A stretch of 64,000 bases of DNA from Acinetobacter geminorum (GTDB lineage Bacteria > Pseudomonadota > Gammaproteobacteria > Pseudomonadales > Moraxellaceae): NCBI RefSeq assembly GCF_013009345.1, contig NZ_JABELE010000001.1:1-64000 (forward strand), read 5' to 3'. Under the pieces are notes generated by a model. It was not told where the DNA came from. It did no database searches and saw only the letters and a list, made by a program, of their open reading frames with translations. How positions within the stretch are numbered: the first letter of the stretch is position 1; each line of letters opens with the position of its first letter. The translations under genes were made by a program, and so were the position numbers. This document shows, one piece after another, positions 26,320 through 34,178 of this stretch.

Positions 26320-26594
26320 TATTTCTGTCGAATTCAATAGATTTATAAAAAGCTGACTATAAACAAAAAATCGTAATATTTAAATCTGGCAATATAATAT
26401 GACTTAGCCACATTCAGATTAATTTCTAAAATCTTTTATGAATTTCTTTTTAATAATTTTAAAAATCTAACGTTATTTACCGTTTATCTGAGCATTACTG
26501 AATCAAAAATGACTTTGTTGTAGCCTATTTATAGAACATTTTATTTAGTCATCATTTTGAGTTCGCGTAGGGTGACTGATCTTGGGAGCCAGTT

Positions 26595-27086
26595 ATGAAC
26601 TTTCTAAAACAATCAGCCTTTATTGCTGTATTTGCTTTTATGGGTTTACCAACTGTTCAAGCAGAAGAAGTGGCTACTTTACCAACAATTCGCGTTATGG
26701 CCGAATCTGAGCTACGTGAAGAAGTAGGCTTTGTCCCATTTCAAGAAGATAAAAAAGTGCGTCAGGCTCTACAACATCGTGAGTATAAAACTCATAACGA
26801 TATACAGAATGCTTTAGTCCCTGAAGGCATGACTACAGTAGATTATCAGCCAGTCATGGCACAGCCAGACTTGTCTCAGCTTTCTCCATTTCTACAAGAG
26901 TATATTTTAGCTGTAGCGGGCGGGATTCAGTCTTCTGATCCAACCAATGGTCTTTTTGAAATGTTAAAGCCGCTGAACATTAACCGAAGTAATGTCGATG
27001 CTTATCGTGAAGGTACGATGAAAGTAAATTTAGATGATATTTTGAAATTACAGCAACAAATCCAAGATGGTTTAAAAGGCCGATAA
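26595..27086 (+). CDS. Secreted protein of unknown function
   Basis: 163 residues. Signal peptide NFLKQSAFIAVFAFMGLP ends at a VQAEE site (after residue 23). The mature part begins VATLPTIRVMAESELREEVGFVPFQEDKKVRQAL, a sequence that recalls the start of TonB-dependent receptor mature regions (LPTIxVxA), but no barrel follows; the rest is helical, with QLSPFLQEYILAVAGGIQSSDP. Ribosome site GGGAG is 6 bases upstream. The family was not identified. Confidence 0.72.
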   Translation: MNFLKQSAFIAVFAFMGLPTVQAEEVATLPTIRVMAESELREEVGFVPFQEDKKVRQALQHREYKTHNDIQNALVPEGMTTVDYQPVMAQPDLSQLSPFLQEYILAVAGGIQSSDPTNGLFEMLKPLNINRSNVDAYREGTMKVNLDDILKLQQQIQDGLKGR

Positions 27087-27111
27087 AAAAAATCCCCGCA
27101 CTAAGCGGGGA
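27085..27111 (-). terminator. Intrinsic terminator of the XRE/ImmA-IrrE operon
   Basis: TCCCCGC (27093-27099) pairs with GCGGGGA (27105-27111). On the minus strand the hairpin runs into eight T (A run 27085-27092). It ends the two-gene minus-strand operon and closes the plus-strand secreted gene by position. Confidence 0.88.
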
Positions 27112-27136
27112 CAGTAGTTTTATAGTTAATAAATAT

Positions 27137-28246
27137 TTATTGAACAATAGTCAATTTTGGTCTTTTTGACTCTTTATAATCTGTAAATAAGGTGAGTGAA
27201 CGAAAAGTTAGGTTATCAAAATCTTCCCAAGAGATACCTATTTCATTGAGCATTTCATTTATTGAAAAATTGCCTTTCGCATCTAAAAGTTTTAATAATT
27301 TTAGATACAGAATTGATTGATCGTGGTGAGTTGGTTGAGGCTCATTTTTGTGATAGCCCAATGAGTTAATTTTCATGCAATTACTTCTATAAACCCAATC
27401 TGTAATTAAATTAAGTTTATGGGATTTATAATTGATCGCTTGTAATGAAACACGCCAATAACTTTTATATTTTAGCATATTGCCAATACTCATTTCATTT
27501 GGCGCTAACTCACGGAAACTTTCATTAGGCATTAAAAAACAGGAAGCGAATCTATCAGCTTCACTTTCACGTTTTTTGTAATCAATATCGTCGGTTGGTG
27601 TTTGTGTATCATAAATATGCAAAAAAATATGTGCGAGTTCATGCGCAGCATCAAACCTCGATCGTTCTGCAGATTTAAAAGTATCTAATAATACGAATGG
27701 TTGTCCATCAAGTGAAATAGAAAGCGCATCTACCTCTCTAACATTTAATGGAAGAGAGAATACCTTTATACCCTTAAGTTCCATTAAAGAAATTATATTA
27801 TTAATAGGTTGTACACCTAGTCCCCATTCACTTCTTATACGTAAAGCAGTAATTTCAGGGGAGTCATCACTATCAGGATCAAGATTATAATCATCCAATA
27901 TATTAAAGACAGGAAGATTCTTAATATTTCTTGAAAAATAAGAACTAATCGATTCTGCTAAAGAAATATATTCGGCGATAGAATTCGAATAAGATGCTTT
28001 GATCCTAGCTCTTGCTCTAAAATTGACTTCAGACATTCCAAACGGTGTAGAGTTCTTTTCGTAAAAAAAAGACAAAGGGACATTAAAAATCTGAGATAAT
28101 TTTTTCCAAAAGTCATAGGGTACACTTCTCTCTCCACTCAAGTATTTTTTAAAAGTGGCTAAGGGAATATCAAGAGCTTCAGCTGTTCTCGAATGACTAA
28201 AACCGCGCAAATTTTGCGCGGCTTTGATACGATCAAGTTGGTACAT
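27137..28246 (-). CDS. XRE helix-turn-helix plus ImmA/IrrE metallopeptidase
   Basis: 369 residues from ATG 28246; ATG 28258 would add four. I prefer 28246 because GAGA lies 6-7 bases upstream. Residues 1-60 are an XRE-type DNA-binding domain (LDRIKAAQNLRGFSHSRTAE, IPLATFKKYLSGERSVP). A linker follows, then a COG2856 ImmA/IrrE zinc peptidase domain with HELAH at about residues 202-206 and the downstream ESEADRFASCFLMP segment that supplies the third zinc ligand. A C-terminal domain of about 120 residues ends the protein. Such fusions act as cleavable or sensing repressors and as antitoxins. It is the second gene of an operon, 39 bases after its partner, and probably regulates it. Confidence 0.9.
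   Translation of the reverse strand: MYQLDRIKAAQNLRGFSHSRTAEALDIPLATFKKYLSGERSVPYDFWKKLSQIFNVPLSFFYEKNSTPFGMSEVNFRARARIKASYSNSIAEYISLAESISSYFSRNIKNLPVFNILDDYNLDPDSDDSPEITALRIRSEWGLGVQPINNIISLMELKGIKVFSLPLNVREVDALSISLDGQPFVLLDTFKSAERSRFDAAHELAHIFLHIYDTQTPTDDIDYKKRESEADRFASCFLMPNESFRELAPNEMSIGNMLKYKSYWRVSLQAINYKSHKLNLITDWVYRSNCMKINSLGYHKNEPQPTHHDQSILYLKLLKLLDAKGNFSINEMLNEIGISWEDFDNLTFRSLTLFTDYKESKRPKLTIVQ
28203..28221. promoter_or_regulatory. Perfect 19-base palindrome inside the start of the XRE gene
   Basis: CCGCGCAAA (28203-28211) and TTTGCGCGG (28213-28221) are exact complements around a single T. It lies 25-43 bases inside the coding sequence. In mRNA it would form a strong GC-capped hairpin; in DNA it could be an operator. 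Confidence 0.65.
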
Positions 28247-28285
28247 ACAAATTCTCATTAAAGCAAATTATTTAACTCTTTGAAG

Positions 28286-28987
28286 TTAAATAGCTTGTAA
28301 GTCTCCGAAGTCATCTTCGGTAATAGGATTGTTCTCATCCGGAATTGGTGCTTCATATGCCTCTGGAGCATTTGGAGATTCAGTCATAATTAATCTTAAT
28401 GTATGATTAATAGGGTAGCACTTAGTTTTTTCATCCTCAGCAGACACCTTATAAACACCAGTAGCATATGCAATTTCAAATGGTAAGAAACTACTATTTT
28501 CAGAATCGATTAGGTTACTTGGTTGATAGTAAACAATAAAAGTTCTGAAAAATTTTTCATCCGCATAATGAGATTTATTTGATAATAATTTTAACTCAGT
28601 TGCATGACCTTTATGGCATTTTGAGGTAATTACATTTAACTCGTTTCCAAATGCTTCATCATTCGGAGACATAAATATAAGTTGTAAATTTTTCTCAGAA
28701 TTAACAAGACAGGGTTGACCGTTCTTACGAATTAAAGACCATCCGAATGGTTCTAGGATCGTATCTGCATGTTCACAGATATCACCCCATCGTCCCATAG
28801 CACGACCTGGGTTCTTTTTCTTACGAATTGCGTATCCGTTATTAGATAACCGAAAAGCGAGCTGTAGTTCATCCGTAATATCAAGCCCAAGCTCAATAAG
28901 TTTGTTGTTAGCATCAGTTCCTTGTAAGATTTCACAAGGAATTTGATTTAACTCATTCCAATTCATGCTATGAAGCGTATGCTGCAT
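28286..28987 (-). CDS. Unrecognised protein co-transcribed with the XRE/ImmA-IrrE gene
   Basis: 233 residues; no family recognised. It has no signal peptide or membrane segment. The first half includes NGYAIRKKKNPGRAMGRWGDICEHADTIL, a basic stretch next to a G-R-W-G-D motif; the middle has LKLLSNKSHYADEKFFRTFIVYYQPS, which reads as alternating strands; the last about 30 residues are acidic and proline-rich (DENNPITEDDFGDL). It is the promoter-proximal gene of the operon, followed 39 bases later by the XRE/ImmA-IrrE gene. The order of an unknown protein and a regulator-protease suggests a toxin-antitoxin or stress module, but nothing in the sequence proves a toxic activity. Confidence 0.7.
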   Translation of the reverse strand: MQHTLHSMNWNELNQIPCEILQGTDANNKLIELGLDITDELQLAFRLSNNGYAIRKKKNPGRAMGRWGDICEHADTILEPFGWSLIRKNGQPCLVNSEKNLQLIFMSPNDEAFGNELNVITSKCHKGHATELKLLSNKSHYADEKFFRTFIVYYQPSNLIDSENSSFLPFEIAYATGVYKVSAEDEKTKCYPINHTLRLIMTESPNAPEAYEAPIPDENNPITEDDFGDLQAI

Positions 28988-29006
28988 AAGTTTACTCTAA
29001 GAAAAA

Positions 29007-29082
29007 TTTGTATACTAAATATAGCATCTAATGATGACAAAAAAAGGATACAAATTAAATATGTTACCTATTAGTTTGTATC
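29007..29082 (-). promoter_or_regulatory. Promoter and three operator half-sites of the XRE/ImmA-IrrE operon
   Basis: On the minus strand TTGTCA (29040-29035) and TAGTAT (29017-29012) are separated by exactly 17 bases, a near-consensus promoter starting about 25 bases before the first gene. Copies of one motif flank it: TTTGTATAC at 29007-29015 over the -10, GGATACAAA at 29046-29054 just upstream of the -35, and TTTGTATC at 29075-29082. This is a repressor layout, most simply autoregulation by the XRE protein. Confidence 0.75.
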
Positions 29083-29093
29083 TAAATATTTCT

Positions 29094-29129
29094 TAAAAAA
29101 ATCCCCGCACATAGCGGGGATTTTTTTAT
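29094..29129. terminator. Strong bidirectional-type terminator after fadA
   Basis: ATCCCCGC (29101-29108) pairs with GCGGGGAT (29114-29121), with A run before and seven T after. On the minus strand it ends the fadBA operon; it also insulates the XRE operon promoter. Confidence 0.92.
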
Positions 29130-29140
29130 CTTGGTGTTAA

Positions 29141-30313
29141 TTAAACACGTTCGATAATCGTTGCAATACCTTGACCAAGGCCGATACACATGGTCGCAAG
29201 ACCAATTTGAGTATCTTGTTGTTCCATTACGTTTAACAAAGTCGTTGTGATACGCGCACCAGAACAACCTAGTGGGTGACCCAAAGCAATCGCACCACCA
29301 TTTAAGTTAATGATGTCTTGTTTGTCATAAATACCTAAGCCTTTCATTACTGATAAGCCTTGAGCAGCAAATGCTTCGTTTAACTCGATAGTTTGAATAT
29401 CAGCCATCGTTAAACCAGCACGTTTAAGTGCTTTTTGAGTTGCTGGAACTGGACCGTAACCCATGATTGCTGCGTCACAACCTGCAACTGCCATAGAGCG
29501 AATTACAGCGCGTGGTTTTAAACCTAAAGCTTGTGCGCGTTCAGCAGACATAAGTAACATTGCAGAAGCACCGTCAGATAAAGCTGAAGATGTGGCCGCA
29601 GTTACAGTACCGCCTTTCGGGTCAAATACAGGACGTAATGCTTTGAACGCTTCAAGGTTTGCATCTGGACGAATTACTTCGTCGATATCGCAAAGGATTT
29701 TAAAGCCATTTGCATCGTGGCCTTCAACACCAACGATTTCGTTTTTGAAACGACCTTCTTGAGTTGCAGCCCAAGCACGGCGGTGAGATTCAACACCAAA
29801 AGCGTCTTGCTCTTCACGGCTAATACCATTCATGCGACCTAACATTTCAGCAGTTAAGCCCATCATGTTAGATGCTTTTGCATAGTGTTTAGATGCTTCT
29901 GGGTTTAAGTCGATGCCGTGCATCATACCTACGTGGCCCATGTGCTCTACACCACCAATAATGAAGATATCACCTTGGTTTGTTGCAATCTGTGCAGCAG
30001 CAGTATGAAGCGCTTGCATAGAAGAACCACAAAGACGGTTTACTGTTTGACCAGCAACAGTTTTTGGTAAGTCAGCCAATAGGCCGATGTTACGACCAAT
30101 ATTCATACCTTGTTCTAGAGTCTGGTTTACACAACCCCAGATCAGGTCTTCAACTTCGTTTACATCAAACTGGTTACGAGCAACGAGTGCACGAACCAAT
30201 TCAGCAGATAAGCTGTCAGCACGTACATTACGGAACATACCGTTTTTGGTTTTACCCATTGCAGAACGTACGCCATCAACGATGACAACGTCACGTGGAT
30301 TTAAAGTAGCCAT
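29141..30313 (-). CDS. fadA: 3-ketoacyl-CoA thiolase, FadA
   Basis: 390 residues. Cleaves 3-ketoacyl-CoA with CoA to release acetyl-CoA, the last step of each beta-oxidation turn, in complex with FadB. The acyl-accepting cysteine is in NRLCGSSMQALHTAA (about residue 90), the base histidine in GGAIALGHPLGCSGAR, and the second active cysteine in TMCIGLGQGIA near the end. It begins 12 bases after fadB with AAGGAG before the ATG, forming the fadBA operon. Confidence 0.97.
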   Translation of the reverse strand: MATLNPRDVVIVDGVRSAMGKTKNGMFRNVRADSLSAELVRALVARNQFDVNEVEDLIWGCVNQTLEQGMNIGRNIGLLADLPKTVAGQTVNRLCGSSMQALHTAAAQIATNQGDIFIIGGVEHMGHVGMMHGIDLNPEASKHYAKASNMMGLTAEMLGRMNGISREEQDAFGVESHRRAWAATQEGRFKNEIVGVEGHDANGFKILCDIDEVIRPDANLEAFKALRPVFDPKGGTVTAATSSALSDGASAMLLMSAERAQALGLKPRAVIRSMAVAGCDAAIMGYGPVPATQKALKRAGLTMADIQTIELNEAFAAQGLSVMKGLGIYDKQDIINLNGGAIALGHPLGCSGARITTTLLNVMEQQDTQIGLATMCIGLGQGIATIIERV

Positions 30314-30325
30314 TCACGTTGCTCC

Positions 30326-32479
30326 TTAACCGTAGAATTTTTTGTTGTTAGCAGCCATGTCACGCAACATTTGTGGCGCTTCATAAGCCTTACCTAAGTG
30401 CGCATATTTGTTGCAAAGCGCAACGTATTCAGCAACACCTGTTTGGTCGATATAACGACATGGACCACCACGGAATGGAGGGAAACCTACACCCATAATC
30501 ATTGCCATATCAGCTTCAGCTGCAGTTGCAACGATGTTGTCTTCTAAGCAACGAACTGTTTCGTTACAGAAAGCAAGCATCATGCGGTCAATGATTTCTT
30601 GGTTATCAAACTCGCGTTTTTCACCAGTAACGAAAGGAGCAATGATTTCATATGCTGTTGGATCAACAGTTTTTGCTTTTTTGCCTTTCTTATCGAGTTC
30701 GTATTTGTAGAAACCAACGTCATTCTTTTGACCAAGACGTTTAGCTTCGTACATTGCTTGGATTGAACCTTTGTAGTCTGGCTTCATACGGTCTGGGAAA
30801 CCTTCAGCCATGACTTCTGCACCATGTACACCTGTGTCGATACCTACAACGTCGATGAGGTAAGCAGGGCCCATTGGCCAGCCAAATTTCGACATTACAT
30901 TGTCAACTTGCTGGAAGTCTGCGCCGTCTTTTACAAGAAGGTCGAACGCACCGAAGTAAGGGAACAATACACGGTTAACCAAGAACCCTGGGCAGTCGTT
31001 TACAACGATTGGTGTTTTACCCATTTTTTGAGCAAGAACAACAGTAGTTGCAATCGCTTCTTCAGAAGTCTTTTCACCACGAATGACTTCTACAAGCGGC
31101 ATCATGTGAACTGGGTTGAAGAAGTGCATACCAACGAAGTTTTCAGGACGTTGTAATGCTTTTGCTAAACGCGTGATTGAAATCGTAGAAGTATTAGAAG
31201 CAATAATCGTATTTTCACGAACATTCTTTTCAGTGTCTGCAAGAACGATTTCTTTTACTTTTGGATTTTCTGTAACTGCTTCGATCACGATATCAACTTC
31301 TTTAAACTCATCGTAGCTTAAAGTAGGACGGATACGTGCAAGCGTTTCACCCATTTGCGCAGGTTTCATTTTCTTGCGTTCAACTTGTTTAGTTAACAAG
31401 CTGTTTGCTTCTTTCATACCTAGAGCAAGTTGTGGATTACCAATATCTTTCATGATAATTGGTGTGCCTTTACTTGCTGCTTGGTAAGCAATACCACCAC
31501 CCATGATACCAGCGCCAAGTACAGCTGCTTGGTTTACTGGGTGCGCACCTTTTTCATATTTTTTAGCAGTTTTCTTAACAACTTGATCATTGAGGAATAA
31601 ACCAATCAATGCACCAGCTTGTGGTGTAATCGCAGCTTTTGCAAAGCCTTCAGCTTCAGCTTTTAATGCTTCGTCACGCGCAAGGCTTGCACCTGCTTGT
31701 AATGAATCGAGTAATAATTTTGGAGCAGGGTATTGAGCAGGATTTGCTTTAGCAAGCACTGCACCTTTTGCAGTATTGAACGCCATCATTTGTTCAAGCG
31801 GGTTCAATTTTACAGCTTCAAGCTTTTCTTGACGTTTTGCTTTCCAGTTTAAACGACCAGAAATTGCTTGCTTAACCAAGTCAGTTGCAGCTTCAAGTAA
31901 TTTATCAGCAGCTACAACTGCATCTACAGCGCCATCTTTTAAAGCAGCAGCAGGTTTTTTAGGAGCAGCCATCGCCATCCATTCAACCGCGTTGTCGATA
32001 CCGATCAGACGGCTTAAACGTACGCTACCACCGAAACCTGGGTAGATACCAAGTTTAATTTCCGGTAAGCCCACTTGTGCAGCTTCTGACATCACACGGT
32101 AGTCACAAACTAAACACATTTCAAAACCGCCACCTAACGCCATACCGTTAATAGCAACTACTTTTGGAATCTCTAAATCTTCAAAGCTATTGAAGATTTC
32201 GTGAACAGGCATAAGCCAGTCAACAATCGCTTTTTCGCCTTGTGCGAAGTTTTCACCAAATTCGGTAATGTCTGCCCCAACAATAAATGTCGATTTGCCT
32301 GAGGTAACAACTAAGCCTTTAATATCATTATTTGCTTTTACCGCAGCAATAGCAGCTTGGAAATCTTCAATTGTTGCACGGTTAAATTTATTGACCGACT
32401 CACCTTGTAAGTCAAAGCGGAATTCTGCAATTCCGTCCGAAAGCATTTGGACGGTAATGGCATTGCCAGCGTGGATCAT
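30326..32479 (-). CDS. fadB: Fatty acid oxidation complex alpha subunit, FadB
   Basis: 717 residues. A multifunctional enzyme: enoyl-CoA hydratase/isomerase in the N-terminal third and 3-hydroxyacyl-CoA dehydrogenase in the rest. Crotonase features include GADITEF and GMALGGGFEMCLVCDYRV; the NAD-binding Rossmann start is AAVLGAGIMGGGIAYQAA (about residue 318), and the dehydrogenase signature is FVGMHFFNPVHMMPLVEVI. The C-terminal dehydrogenase repeat ends at NNKKFYG. AGGAG precedes the start. It assembles with FadA as an alpha2-beta2 complex. Confidence 0.97.
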   Translation of the reverse strand: MIHAGNAITVQMLSDGIAEFRFDLQGESVNKFNRATIEDFQAAIAAVKANNDIKGLVVTSGKSTFIVGADITEFGENFAQGEKAIVDWLMPVHEIFNSFEDLEIPKVVAINGMALGGGFEMCLVCDYRVMSEAAQVGLPEIKLGIYPGFGGSVRLSRLIGIDNAVEWMAMAAPKKPAAALKDGAVDAVVAADKLLEAATDLVKQAISGRLNWKAKRQEKLEAVKLNPLEQMMAFNTAKGAVLAKANPAQYPAPKLLLDSLQAGASLARDEALKAEAEGFAKAAITPQAGALIGLFLNDQVVKKTAKKYEKGAHPVNQAAVLGAGIMGGGIAYQAASKGTPIIMKDIGNPQLALGMKEANSLLTKQVERKKMKPAQMGETLARIRPTLSYDEFKEVDIVIEAVTENPKVKEIVLADTEKNVRENTIIASNTSTISITRLAKALQRPENFVGMHFFNPVHMMPLVEVIRGEKTSEEAIATTVVLAQKMGKTPIVVNDCPGFLVNRVLFPYFGAFDLLVKDGADFQQVDNVMSKFGWPMGPAYLIDVVGIDTGVHGAEVMAEGFPDRMKPDYKGSIQAMYEAKRLGQKNDVGFYKYELDKKGKKAKTVDPTAYEIIAPFVTGEKREFDNQEIIDRMMLAFCNETVRCLEDNIVATAAEADMAMIMGVGFPPFRGGPCRYIDQTGVAEYVALCNKYAHLGKAYEAPQMLRDMAANNKKFYG

Positions 32480-33052
32480 GCCTGATCTCCTTAGTTTTGG
32501 AGGACTTCTAAGTTGATGTTATGAAGCGTGTGCACATCTTAGGTACACATTTATGCTTCGCTAATCTTACGATAACTATATCTAAAAAAAACCTGACAAG
32601 TTGTATCAAGCCGTGACGCAAGGGTCATCTTATTTATTATTCAATTCATCTATATGAAATGCATAAAAGAAATTATAAAGATAGCTAATAACGAAAGACA
32701 TTTGTTTTAACTTAATTTTTTCTTTATAAAGCATTGGAATTATCAATTTTTTATATAAAAACGAATAAGTTTTAAAAGTTATTTTTTTGTCAAAAATGTC
32801 AATTGTTAGAAGGATAGTCTGTAAATAACAGTAATAATAGTAATAAATTTTAACTTCCTTAAATTTATGGAAAAATACACTATATTTAAAATTTTTATTA
32901 CAACAGCGCTGTCTATTATTTGACTTAATTTTTTTACATTCGCTTTTTCTAAGTCAATTTTGTTAAAATTTGCGCCAATTAAATAAACTTCCGGTTTCTC
33001 TCTCCTTAAATATAAGGTGAAGTTGCCCCTAATCTTTTGAAAGAGTAGCAAT
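32480..33052. other. Divergent intergenic region fadB/lpxO
   Basis: 573 bases without a convincing gene. The fadB side has a GAAGC(32523-32527)...GCTTC(32555-32559) interrupted inverted repeat in the likely 5' leader. The middle (32630-32960) is very AT-rich. Near lpxO is a TTAAAAT box followed by TTGCGCC (about 32961-32975), a plausible promoter -10. A long minus-strand open frame (32806-33117) runs into lpxO but has biased composition and no support. Confidence 0.5.
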
Positions 33053-33967
33053 ATGATTAAGTGGATCATATTAGCGATTTTTGTGATATCAGCATTGTAT
33101 ATCCAACATCGCGGCAAAGTGCGTCACTCGTTTTATCGTCAATTTTTTGACCATTCAACCTTGCTCGCACCGATTAACTTTTTAATGTACATCTTTTCAA
33201 AGGTGCCGAATCAGCCTTATATCGACACACAGCATTTTAAAGATTTAAAAGTGCTGGATGAAAATTGGGAAATGATTCGTGATGAAGCGAAGGCGTTATA
33301 TGACCAAGGTGGGATTAAAGCTTCAAGTACCTATAACGACTTAGGTTTTAACTCATTCTTTAAAACAGGTTGGAAGCGTTTTTACCTTAAATGGTATGAA
33401 TCGAGTCATCCATCTGCTGCTGAACTTTGTCCAAAAACCACAGCACTTCTTAAAACATTGCCGACAATTAAAGCAGCCATGTTTACCGAGCTTGCACCTG
33501 ATAGTCGTTTAGTAAGACACCGTGATCCGTATGCAGGTTCATTGCGTTATCACTTAGGTCTAATTACACCAAATGATGACCGTTGTTTTATTGATGTCGA
33601 TGGCGAAAGATATTCTTGGCGTGATGGTCAAAGTGTCGTGTTTGATGAAACTTATATTCACTATGCTGAAAATAAGACTGATCAAAACCGTATTATTTTC
33701 TTTGCAGACGTTGAACGTCCAATGAAAGTAAAATGGATGGAGCGTTTCAACCATTGGTTTGGTCGCAATGTGATGACTGCGGCAAGTTCACCGAATGAAA
33801 CGGGGGATAAAACGGGTGGTTTAAATAAAGTATTTGGCTATGTGTACCAAATTCGTATTAAAGCCAAAGCATTAAAAGCGAAAAAGCGTAAGTTATATTA
33901 TTTCTTGAAATGGTTCCTTATGCTTGGGATTTTTTTCCTGATTTTTGTTCGACCATATGTATTTTAA
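33053..33967 (+). CDS. lpxO: Lipid A hydroxylase, LpxO-like aspartyl/asparaginyl hydroxylase
   Basis: 304 residues. Fe(II)/2-oxoglutarate-dependent dioxygenase that hydroxylates a lipid A acyl chain at the inner membrane. N-terminal hydrophobic segment (IKWIILAIFVISALYIQ) and a second one near the C terminus (about 283-302) anchor it. The catalytic domain has H156-x-D158 in HRDPYAGSLRYHLGL and the distal histidine H203 in ETYIHYAEN, with arginine R213 positioned to hold 2-oxoglutarate. These match the LpxO family. LpxO in Acinetobacter hydroxylates the laurate chain and affects polymyxin and host sensitivity. Confidence 0.88.
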   Translation: MIKWIILAIFVISALYIQHRGKVRHSFYRQFFDHSTLLAPINFLMYIFSKVPNQPYIDTQHFKDLKVLDENWEMIRDEAKALYDQGGIKASSTYNDLGFNSFFKTGWKRFYLKWYESSHPSAAELCPKTTALLKTLPTIKAAMFTELAPDSRLVRHRDPYAGSLRYHLGLITPNDDRCFIDVDGERYSWRDGQSVVFDETYIHYAENKTDQNRIIFFADVERPMKVKWMERFNHWFGRNVMTAASSPNETGDKTGGLNKVFGYVYQIRIKAKALKAKKRKLYYFLKWFLMLGIFFLIFVRPYVF

Positions 33968-33970
33968 TTA

Positions 33971-33994
33971 AAGCGCCCGAAAGGGCGTTTTTTT
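33971..33994 (+). terminator. Terminator after lpxO
   Basis: CGCCC (33974-33978) pairs with GGGCG (33983-33987) around a GAAA tetraloop, then seven T. Confidence 0.9.
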
Positions 33995-34052
33995 ATTTTG
34001 ATTATTTAAATAATTTGCATTTATTTTATGCATTTAAAAAAAGATTATTGGC

Positions 34053-34178
34053 ATGAATAGTACTTTATTTAAAATTTTAGGTGAATTTTATATTAATTAT
34101 TGGGATGATAATACAACTGGTAAATATATACCTTTCTTGTACTTAATAAATTTAAAAATTTGCGTGGAATATAAATGA
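34053..34178 (+). CDS. Possible 41-residue upstream ORF
   Basis: ATG 34053 opens 41 codons (MNSTLFKILGEFYINYWDD at the start) and its TGA (34176-34178) overlaps the ATG of the next gene as ATGA. The AT-rich composition, no clear ribosome site and no recognisable family mean this may be chance. If real it would be translationally coupled to the lipoprotein gene. Confidence 0.3.
   Translation: MNSTLFKILGEFYINYWDDNTTGKYIPFLYLINLKICVEYK

Noticed and set aside
32806..33117. A 103-codon minus-strand frame overlapping the start of lpxO
   Set aside because: Runs into a well-supported gene, very AT-rich, with no ribosome site or recognisable pattern.
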